This document shows positions 16,682 through 22,434 of a stretch of DNA of 24,107 nt, piece after piece. The stretch covers positions 1 to 24,107 of IMG/VR virus record IMGVR_UViG_3300037635_003804; one strand, 5' to 3'. This DNA comes from a virus. The notes under the pieces were generated by a model, which searched no databases, had not been told where the DNA came from, and saw nothing but the letters and a program-made list of their open reading frames with translations. Position numbers and translations under genes: made by a program. How positions within the stretch are numbered: the first letter of the stretch is position 1; every line of letters begins with the position of its first letter.

Positions 16682-17698
16682 ATGTTAAAGACATTAGTTG
16701 TCGATGGTAATAGTGTATTACAAACAGGATTTCACGGAGTAAAGGATTTTTACCACAATGATAAGCATTTTGGAGCTATTTTCTATTTCCTTAACACTCT
16801 TAAGAAAAATTTAGAAAAAGAGCCCTACGATAAAGTAGTTGTCTTCTGGGACGGTAAAAAAAATTACAAATATCGTAGGGATTTATACCCACCATATAAA
16901 GTAAAAGATAAAAAAAGACTAGACAAAGACAAAGTTGACGACATGTTTCGTCAAAAAAACAGAATATCACAATACCTAGAAGAGTTTTTTGTCAGACAAG
17001 GAGGGTACGGTAGTTGTGAAGCGGACGATTGTATTTCATACTATTGTAAACATTCTCCCCAAGAGAGCAAGACAGTTCTGACAAATGATAAAGACCTATT
17101 ACAGTTAGTAGACCAGATAACGACAGTCTATCTTACTCATACTGACACCCTAGTCACATATGAAGATAAAATTAAAATAGGTAAACTCCCATTAATGATT
17201 CCTCCATGCAACATCCCAACCTTTAAAATTTTATTAGGTGATAGAAGTGACAATATCAAAGGAATTATGTACTTTGGTGAAAAGTCTTTAATTAAACATT
17301 TCCCAGAAATAGAAATAGGTAGGGTGTCTATAGAAGAAATATTAAATAAAACTAGGGGCATACTATCCACTGGAAATAAAGATAGAGGATTAAAAAATTT
17401 ATCGGAAGGTGTTTCGTCGGATGGAAGAAAGGGGGAAGATTTTTTTGAAGTTAATGAAAAAATAATAGATTTGACTAATACATTTTTAACTGAAGAAGCA
17501 AAAACCGACATAATAGATTTAATAAATGAACCTTTGGACCCTGAAGGTAGAGAGAAAGAAAATGTAGTACAGATGATGAAAGAAGATGGGTTATTTACTG
17601 TACTACCTAAAAAAGATGATAGTTGGACATCTTTTATCCACCCATTAATACAACTAAGAAATAAAGAAATTAACTATTTTAAAATACAAAAAAACTAA
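16682..17698 (+). CDS. rnh: T4 RNase H/FEN-family 5'-3' nuclease (338 aa)
   Basis: This enzyme removes RNA primers and flaps from lagging-strand fragments. The acidic metal-binding residues of the family are in place: D8 in VVDGN; D57 in VFWDG; E113, D115 and D116 in CEADD; D136 and D138 in TNDKD; and D187 and D190 in GDRSDNI, which is followed by the helix-hairpin-helix type region. YKYRRDLYPPYK at about 62-73 matches the 'YR-x-x-x-x-P-x-YK' element of phage and bacterial FEN nucleases. The C-terminal 110 residues are charged and helical, as in T4 RNase H (305 aa). The gene is within the gp32-uvsX-helicase cluster, and its stop (TAA) is followed two bases later by the next ATG. A T5-like exonuclease is an alternative name for the same fold. 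Confidence 0.9.
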   Translation: MLKTLVVDGNSVLQTGFHGVKDFYHNDKHFGAIFYFLNTLKKNLEKEPYDKVVVFWDGKKNYKYRRDLYPPYKVKDKKRLDKDKVDDMFRQKNRISQYLEEFFVRQGGYGSCEADDCISYYCKHSPQESKTVLTNDKDLLQLVDQITTVYLTHTDTLVTYEDKIKIGKLPLMIPPCNIPTFKILLGDRSDNIKGIMYFGEKSLIKHFPEIEIGRVSIEEILNKTRGILSTGNKDRGLKNLSEGVSSDGRKGEDFFEVNEKIIDLTNTFLTEEAKTDIIDLINEPLDPEGREKENVVQMMKEDGLFTVLPKKDDSWTSFIHPLIQLRNKEINYFKIQKN

Positions 17699-17700
17699 AA

Positions 17701-18150
17701 ATGGAAGACAAAAAAATAACAAAGTTTGAGTTCCTGCTAACATTAGATGACCACATTATCTGCCAACGATTTTTTAATGTGAAGGGATACCGACCCAAAA
17801 ACCTAAAGTCGGTAGATTTATATGAAACCGTGGAATACATGAAAAACCAAGTATCTAGGTCATTAAAAATGAAATCTATGGATTATTTATTATCCATTTA
17901 TAACCCCTATACTTGTGCTGTTAACCTCTCAGAACAAGACCGTGAAAACGGAACCAAAGAAGAATTCAGTATCCATATAAAATTGAACAATGAGATAGTA
18001 ATGCATAGGGTTTTTCCAGCTTGGGTCTACCCTGGAAAGGTAAGGTATACGGTAGACATTAGACCCTTTATTTCATCATTTTTAGGGGACTTAAGTGACG
18101 TGTTATCAACCGAAAATGTGGAAAGAAAATATTTAGAAACGACTCTTTAA
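17701..18150 (+). CDS. Hypothetical protein between 5' nuclease and helicase (149 aa)
   Basis: I do not recognise a characterised family. The protein is mixed alpha/beta with alternating hydrophobic strands (TKFEFLLTLDDHIICQRFFN; EEFSIHIKLNNEIVMHRVFP; YTVDIRPFISSFLGDL), a basic region (MKNQVSRSLKMKSM) and no membrane segment. The two strand-turn-strand units, 'LDDHIICQRFF' and 'LNNEIVMHRVF', look alike and may reflect an internal repeat. Its ATG is 2 bases after the nuclease stop and the helicase starts 36 bases after its own stop. This placement among gp32, UvsX, nuclease and helicase suggests a replication accessory role. T4 has small regulatory genes and the helicase loader gp59 close to gp32, but no similarity to gp59 can be seen here. 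Confidence 0.85.
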   Translation: MEDKKITKFEFLLTLDDHIICQRFFNVKGYRPKNLKSVDLYETVEYMKNQVSRSLKMKSMDYLLSIYNPYTCAVNLSEQDRENGTKEEFSIHIKLNNEIVMHRVFPAWVYPGKVRYTVDIRPFISSFLGDLSDVLSTENVERKYLETTL

Positions 18151-18186
18151 TAGTATTTATTAATTACCCAAAAAGATTTAAAATAG

Positions 18187-19572
18187 ATGAAAGAGAGTAA
18201 GAGTTTTGGTTACCTAGGGCACACGTTTCAAGTCAAACTTATTAACCAAATAATAACCGACAAAAAATTTGCAAATAACATAATTGAGGTCATAGAACCA
18301 AAGTATTTCGACAATCAATATTTTAAATTGATTGGTCAGATGAGTAAAGAATATTTTGAGAAATATAGTACCCCACCTACCTTTGACGTACTAGACCAAA
18401 TGACACGACTAGAAGTGTCTTCTGATATGGCAAGAACTAACATCTTCGATATGTTGGCAGAGATTAGAGAATGTGATGTGGAGGACCACTTGTGGATACA
18501 AGAAAAAGCTTTAAAATTTTGTAAACAACAGGAATTAAAAAAGGCTATCACCAAAGTTAATAAGATAATTGAAAAAGGAGACTTTGAATCTTATGATAAG
18601 TGTGAAGAGTACATTAGGATAGCTACTCAGATAGGTGAGGTAGATGATGGGGCTATGGACGTATTCCAAGACCTAGACGAGGTCCTTGTTGATGACTTTA
18701 GAGACCCAATACCATTAGGCATAAATGGGATAGACAATATTTTAGATGGGGGACTCGCTAAAGGGGAAATCGGTGTGTTTTTAGCTCCTACAGGTGTAGG
18801 GAAAACCACGATTTTAACTAAGGTAGCTAACACTGCTTATAATATGGGTTTCAGTGTATTACAGATATTTTTCGAGGATAACCCAAAAGTCATACAAAGA
18901 AAACATTTAACCTGTTGGTCAGGAATACCGGCACAAGAACAATCCACAAGAAGAGAAGAGGTTCTGGAAAAAATAGCACCATATAAAAACGGTAGGGGGA
19001 AACTAATAATAGAAAAACTACCCTCTGATAGGATAACGATTCTTTCAATAAAGAACAGAATAAGAAAATTAGTTGCGGAGGGGAATAAGTTCGATATGAT
19101 TGTTTTAGACTATATTGATTGTGTTTTACCAGATAAACACTTTAATGAGGTGTGGCAAGGAGAAGGTCTTGTAATGAGACAATTTGAAAGTATGTGTAAT
19201 GAATTAGATGTTGCGGGATGGACTGCCGCTCAAGGTAATAGGACATCTATAAGTTCTGACGTAGTGACTACTGATATGATGGGTGGTTCCATTAAGAAAG
19301 CCCAAGTAGGACATGTTATCATTACATTAGCTAAGTCTCTACCACAAAAAGAAATGGGTCTTGCCACAATCGCCATTACTAAATCTAGGGTAGGGAAAGA
19401 CGGCATTGTCTTTGAAAATTGTAAGTTTGACAATGCCACATTAGAAATAGATACAGAACAATCGCAGACTTTATTAGGGTTAGAACAAGATAGAGAAAGA
19501 AGAACAGCTGAACGGGTGAGAGCCGCGTTAGACAGACGAAACCAACAAATAAATCAAAAACAAAACACATAA
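18187..19572 (+). CDS. 41: gp41/DnaB-family replicative helicase (461 aa)
   Basis: This is a hexameric 5'-3' helicase that unwinds the fork and partners primase. Residues about 1-150 form an all-helical N-terminal domain. The RecA-like core begins near 175 (IPLGINGIDNILDGGLAKGE), with Walker A A200-P-T-G-V-G-K206-T-T and Walker B MIVLDYID at about 304-311. AGWTAAQGNRT (motif H3 region) and GSIKKAQVGHVIITL (H4 region) follow in the DnaB-family order. Length is close to T4 gp41 (475 aa). The C-terminus is a charged tail (QDRERRTAERVRAALDRRNQ). The gene is 36 bases after the 149-aa gene and one base before the reductase, with TATTTATT in the leader at 18154-18161. The primase gene is not in the window. 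Confidence 0.93.
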   Translation: MKESKSFGYLGHTFQVKLINQIITDKKFANNIIEVIEPKYFDNQYFKLIGQMSKEYFEKYSTPPTFDVLDQMTRLEVSSDMARTNIFDMLAEIRECDVEDHLWIQEKALKFCKQQELKKAITKVNKIIEKGDFESYDKCEEYIRIATQIGEVDDGAMDVFQDLDEVLVDDFRDPIPLGINGIDNILDGGLAKGEIGVFLAPTGVGKTTILTKVANTAYNMGFSVLQIFFEDNPKVIQRKHLTCWSGIPAQEQSTRREEVLEKIAPYKNGRGKLIIEKLPSDRITILSIKNRIRKLVAEGNKFDMIVLDYIDCVLPDKHFNEVWQGEGLVMRQFESMCNELDVAGWTAAQGNRTSISSDVVTTDMMGGSIKKAQVGHVIITLAKSLPQKEMGLATIAITKSRVGKDGIVFENCKFDNATLEIDTEQSQTLLGLEQDRERRTAERVRAALDRRNQQINQKQNT

Positions 19573-19573
19573 G

Positions 19574-21481
19574 ATGAGTGAAAGTCAAAATATGCAAATA
19601 TCAAATAGAATATTGTCAGACATTACCGTATACATGAAGTATGCAAAGTACCAACCAGAATTAAACAGAAGAGAGACTTGGGAGGAGTTGGTTACTAGAA
19701 ATAAAAACATGCATATTAAAAAGTACCCCACACTAAAAGATGAAATTGAAGAAAAGTATAAATTAGTGTACAGTAAAAAAATATTACCTTCGATGAGGTC
19801 GATGCAATTCGGTGGAAAACCTATTGAAATCTCTCCTAATAGAATTTACAATTGTGCTTACTTACCGATAGATTCGATTGACTCGTTCAGTGAAACAATG
19901 TTTTTATTGTTAGGTGGAACTGGAGTCGGGTACTCAGTCCAAAAACATCATGTGGTAAAATTACCAGTAATTCAAAAACCGTTCCCAAAACGAAAGAAAA
20001 GATTTTTAATTGGGGACTCTATTGAAGGTTGGGCAGACGCAATTAAAGTCTTAATGAAATCGTATATGAATGGTGTGTGTTCTAGAATCGAATTTGACTT
20101 TTCAGACATTAGACCAAAAGGGGCAAGGCTTATAACCTCTGGTGGTAAAGCTCCAGGACCCCAACCACTAAAAGAATGCCTACTTAAAGTGGAAGGTATA
20201 TTGGAATCAAAAGAAAATGGTGAACAATTATCCACATTAGAAGTACATGATATTATTTGTCATATCGCGGATGCTGTATTGGCGGGAGGAATTAGAAGGG
20301 CAGCTTTAATATCTTTATTTTCAGCTGATGATGATGAGATGATTGGGGGTAAAGCTGGTAATTGGTGGGAATTGAACCCACAGAGAGGTAGAGCAAATAA
20401 TTCTGCGTGTCTAATGAGACATAAAATTACTAAAGAGTTTTTTATGGAGTTATGGCAAAGAGTAGAATTGTCAGGTGCTGGAGAACCAGGAATTTACTTT
20501 AACAATGACAAAGATTGGGGGACAAACCCCTGTTGTGAAATTGCGTTGAGACCTAACCAGTTCTGCAATCTCTGTGAGGTTAATGTTTCAAACATAGTGT
20601 CACAGGAAGATTTAAATGAAAGAGTTAAAGCAGCTGCGTTTATTGGGACCTTACAGGCGGGGTACACCTCTTTCCATTACTTGAGAGAAATATGGCAAGA
20701 GACCACAGAAAAAGATGCTTTAATTGGTGTTTCTATGACTGGAATTGGTTCTGGTAAAGTATTGGATTACGACATGTCAAAATCAGCAAGCTTAGTAAAA
20801 AGAGAAAATAGTAGAGTCTCTAGGTTAATCGGAATAAACCAATCAGCTAGATGTACTACAGTAAAACCAGCGGGCACTACATCATTAACCTTAGGTACGT
20901 CATCTGGCATCCATGCATGGCATAATGATTATTATATTAGGAGAATTAGAGTAGGTAAAAATGAATCTATGTATGGTTATTTGAGTGAAAATCATCCAGA
21001 ATTGATTGAAGATGATTATTTTAGAGGTCATGATACCGCGGTAATATCCATTCCTCAGAAATCTCCAGATGGGTCAATCCTAAGGACAGAATCCCCATTC
21101 CAACTACTAGAAAGAGTAAAAAAAGTAGCTCAAGAATGGGTAAAAGTTGGACATAGAAAAGGTTCTAACACACATAATGTGTCAGCTACTATTTCATTAA
21201 GAAACCACGAATGGGATGCTGCTGGTGAGTGGATGTGGGAAAATAGAAAACACTATAACGGATTATCGGTACTGCCTTATAATGGAGGTACGTATACCCA
21301 GGCACCATTTGAAGATATTACTAAAGAAAAATATGATGAAATGATGGAATCGTTAATGGACATTGACTTAACTAGAGTTATCGAGTTAGATGATAACACT
21401 AATTTATCTGGAGAATTGGCTTGTGCAGGTGGTGTTTGTGAAATAGATGTGGATTTAAGTGAAATTAAACTAGAGGTATAG
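19574..21481 (+). CDS. nrdJ: Adenosylcobalamin-dependent (class II) ribonucleoside-triphosphate reductase (635 aa)
   Basis: The enzyme reduces ribonucleotides to deoxynucleotides with a radical generated from vitamin B12, and so needs no oxygen or separate small subunit. The active-site N-x-C-x-E motif is N318-P-C320-C-E322. The substrate-reducing Cys pair appears to be C94 (YNCAYL) and C427 (ARCTTVKPAGTTSL), and the C-terminal shuttle pair is C617-x4-C622. The sequence around LLLGGTGVGYSV, GGIRRAALISLFS and GTSSGIHAWH resembles the monomeric Lactobacillus RTPR type rather than class I NrdA. At 635 aa it is about 100 residues shorter than that enzyme (739 aa), so regions between the core elements are trimmed. 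It starts one base after the helicase stop and so belongs to the replication operon. B12 must come from the host or the medium. Confidence 0.92.
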   Translation: MSESQNMQISNRILSDITVYMKYAKYQPELNRRETWEELVTRNKNMHIKKYPTLKDEIEEKYKLVYSKKILPSMRSMQFGGKPIEISPNRIYNCAYLPIDSIDSFSETMFLLLGGTGVGYSVQKHHVVKLPVIQKPFPKRKKRFLIGDSIEGWADAIKVLMKSYMNGVCSRIEFDFSDIRPKGARLITSGGKAPGPQPLKECLLKVEGILESKENGEQLSTLEVHDIICHIADAVLAGGIRRAALISLFSADDDEMIGGKAGNWWELNPQRGRANNSACLMRHKITKEFFMELWQRVELSGAGEPGIYFNNDKDWGTNPCCEIALRPNQFCNLCEVNVSNIVSQEDLNERVKAAAFIGTLQAGYTSFHYLREIWQETTEKDALIGVSMTGIGSGKVLDYDMSKSASLVKRENSRVSRLIGINQSARCTTVKPAGTTSLTLGTSSGIHAWHNDYYIRRIRVGKNESMYGYLSENHPELIEDDYFRGHDTAVISIPQKSPDGSILRTESPFQLLERVKKVAQEWVKVGHRKGSNTHNVSATISLRNHEWDAAGEWMWENRKHYNGLSVLPYNGGTYTQAPFEDITKEKYDEMMESLMDIDLTRVIELDDNTNLSGELACAGGVCEIDVDLSEIKLEV

Positions 21482-21555
21482 ATATACCATATTGTCTTAG
21501 GGTTGAAAGAGGTAGGTTATTGGGTTAGTTAGGGTGGTTAGTATTTATATGTTAT
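21482..21555 (+). other. G-rich leader between reductase and DUF5522-like gene
   Basis: This 74-base gap contains a G/T-rich run at about 21498-21540 with GGG at 21500, 21522 and 21532, plus several GG pairs, two TTAGGG and one TTGGGTTAG. It has far more G than other gaps in the window. A two-layer quadruplex or an RNA structure is possible. TATTTATA at 21542-21549 follows. No hairpin with a T-tail was seen, so there is no clear terminator for the reductase gene. Confidence 0.5.
21541..21550 (+). promoter_or_regulatory. Candidate promoter element TATTTATA before the DUF5522-like gene
   Basis: GTATTTATAT at 21541-21550 shares the TATTTATA core with the leaders at 1143 and 13232. Here the core ends only a few bases before the likely start codon at 21556, closer than in the other copies, and it lacks the downstream AAATAAG. 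It is a weaker example of the same motif. Confidence 0.28.
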
Positions 21556-21750
21556 GTGTTTAAAAAAAAATTTGAAAAAGAAGATTTTTATTTGAATGAT
21601 AAAGGCTTAATGGTATTAACAGAAAAATACCATATAAAAAGAGGTTCTTGTTGTGGTGGAAAATGTAAACATTGCCCCTATTTCCCATCATACCAAAAAT
21701 CTAATAAAGAACTCAGAGAAGATGTGTACGTTGGACCTACACGGTTATAA
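21556..21750 (+). CDS. DUF5522-like Cys-rich small protein (64 aa)
   Basis: The core EDFYLNDKGLMVLTEKYHIK followed by RGSCCGGKCKHCPYFPSY matches the DUF5522 pattern (D-F-Y-Y-N-x-x-G-L-M-V-F-T-x-x-Y-H-x-x-RG-x-CCGxxCxxCPY) common in Bacteroidota. The Cys cluster C-C-x3-C-x2-C suggests metal binding, but no function is established for the family as far as I know. The start is unusual. A GTG at 21556 gives the intact domain. An ATG two bases earlier (21554) is in another frame and would need a one-base slip on the A9 run at 21562-21570. The next in-frame ATG at 21610 would cut into the conserved part. The 3' end overlaps the next gene by 29 bases, which suggests translational coupling. Confidence 0.78.
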   Translation: MFKKKFEKEDFYLNDKGLMVLTEKYHIKRGSCCGGKCKHCPYFPSYQKSNKELREDVYVGPTRL

Positions 21751-21940
21751 AATTGATGAGATGTATGGTGTTATTGATAGTTTTTTGTGTGACCATAAGT
21801 TATATAAAACAAAAAATTTAGAAGTAATTACTGGAAACGGTAAGGTAATTAAATCCGTAGTCACTGTATTAGCAGAGAATTACGGATTTCTATGTAAACC
21901 ACACATATACAATAAAGAAGTTATGTCTCTTTCAGTTTAG
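21722..21940 (+). CDS. Minimal Smr-domain protein (72 aa)
   Basis: The whole protein is one Smr domain. LDLHGYKIDEMYGVIDSFL carries the LDLHG motif, and EVITGNGKVIKSVVTVLAEN carries the 'TG-x-G-x-x-x-S' motif found in MutS2 C-termini and stand-alone Smr proteins, which are nucleases acting on DNA or RNA. The frame stays open to 21653, but that upstream part is out-of-frame DUF5522 coding sequence. ATG 21722 puts the domain at residue 1 and gives a length of about one domain, so it is preferred. The 29-base overlap with the DUF5522-like gene suggests coupled expression. In bacteria small Smr proteins have been linked to mRNA cleavage at stalled ribosomes and to DNA processing; which applies here cannot be told from sequence. 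Confidence 0.8.
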   Translation: MCTLDLHGYKIDEMYGVIDSFLCDHKLYKTKNLEVITGNGKVIKSVVTVLAENYGFLCKPHIYNKEVMSLSV

Positions 21941-21955
21941 AATTATAAAACCTAA

Positions 21956-21967
21956 TATTTATAAATA
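21956..21967 (+). promoter_or_regulatory. Candidate late promoter before gp25, including TATAAATA
   Basis: TATTTATAAATA at 21956-21967 contains the TATTTATA core shared by the other leaders and also an exact TATAAATA (21960-21967), the T4 late promoter box, in the correct orientation for the baseplate genes. The gp25 ATG at 21974 is only six bases downstream, so a transcript from this box would be nearly leaderless. The sequence is seen directly; the promoter role is inferred from T4. Confidence 0.45.
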
Positions 21968-21973
21968 AAACTC

Positions 21974-22432
21974 ATGGTAGAAAGAGAGACGTTTGGTATA
22001 GATTTTCCTTTTCAAGATAGTGCGTATGGTGACTATTTGAAAATGACAGAAACTCCTGAAGCCGAAATTAAAGCTAATTTAATACATCTACTATTAACTA
22101 GAAAAGGAAGTAGGTATTTCTTACCGGATTTCGGAACTTCTCTGTATGAGTATATTTTTGAACCTCTTGACTCACCTACTTTTTCGTCTATCGAAGCGGA
22201 AATTAGAGAACAAGTCATAAAATACATACCTAATCTTAAGATAACTAGTATTGACGTGACAAGTGCCTTAGACACTGAAGAACTACCTGGGACGATAGTT
22301 GCGGATAATGACCCTAGAGTATATAGGGTTGCGGGTCAAGGGACTAAAGAACATACCGCTAAAGTGCGGATTGATTTTACCATAACTAGTGATGCTTTTG
22401 AAACACGAGACTTCGTAATAATTAATATTTAA
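21974..22432 (+). CDS. 25: gp25-like baseplate wedge protein (152 aa)
   Basis: The protein is a GPW_gp25-type component that joins the inner wedge of the baseplate to the first sheath ring. The signature RKGSRYFLPDFGTSLYEYIF at about residues 47-66, then EAEIREQVIKYIPNLKITSI at about 76-95, fits the family (R-x-x-x-P-x-FG-x-x-L-x-x-x-F ... I-x-x-x-I-P-x-I-x-I). It is slightly longer than T4 gp25 (132 aa) because of an insert near 105-125 (LPGTIVADNDPRVYRVAGQG). A candidate late promoter lies directly upstream and the gp6-like gene starts two bases after the stop. The gp25-gp6 order is standard in contractile-tail gene clusters. Confidence 0.92.
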   Translation: MVERETFGIDFPFQDSAYGDYLKMTETPEAEIKANLIHLLLTRKGSRYFLPDFGTSLYEYIFEPLDSPTFSSIEAEIREQVIKYIPNLKITSIDVTSALDTEELPGTIVADNDPRVYRVAGQGTKEHTAKVRIDFTITSDAFETRDFVIINI

Positions 22433-22434
22433 TA

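Noticed and set aside
21498-21540. Telomere-like TTAGGG repeats
   Set aside because: There are only two imperfectly spaced copies in an internal gap, with no evidence of a genome end; kept only as a G-rich leader.
21653-21721. Longer start for the Smr protein
   Set aside because: The extra 23 residues are the out-of-frame reading of the conserved DUF5522 Cys region; the ATG at 21722 gives a clean one-domain protein.
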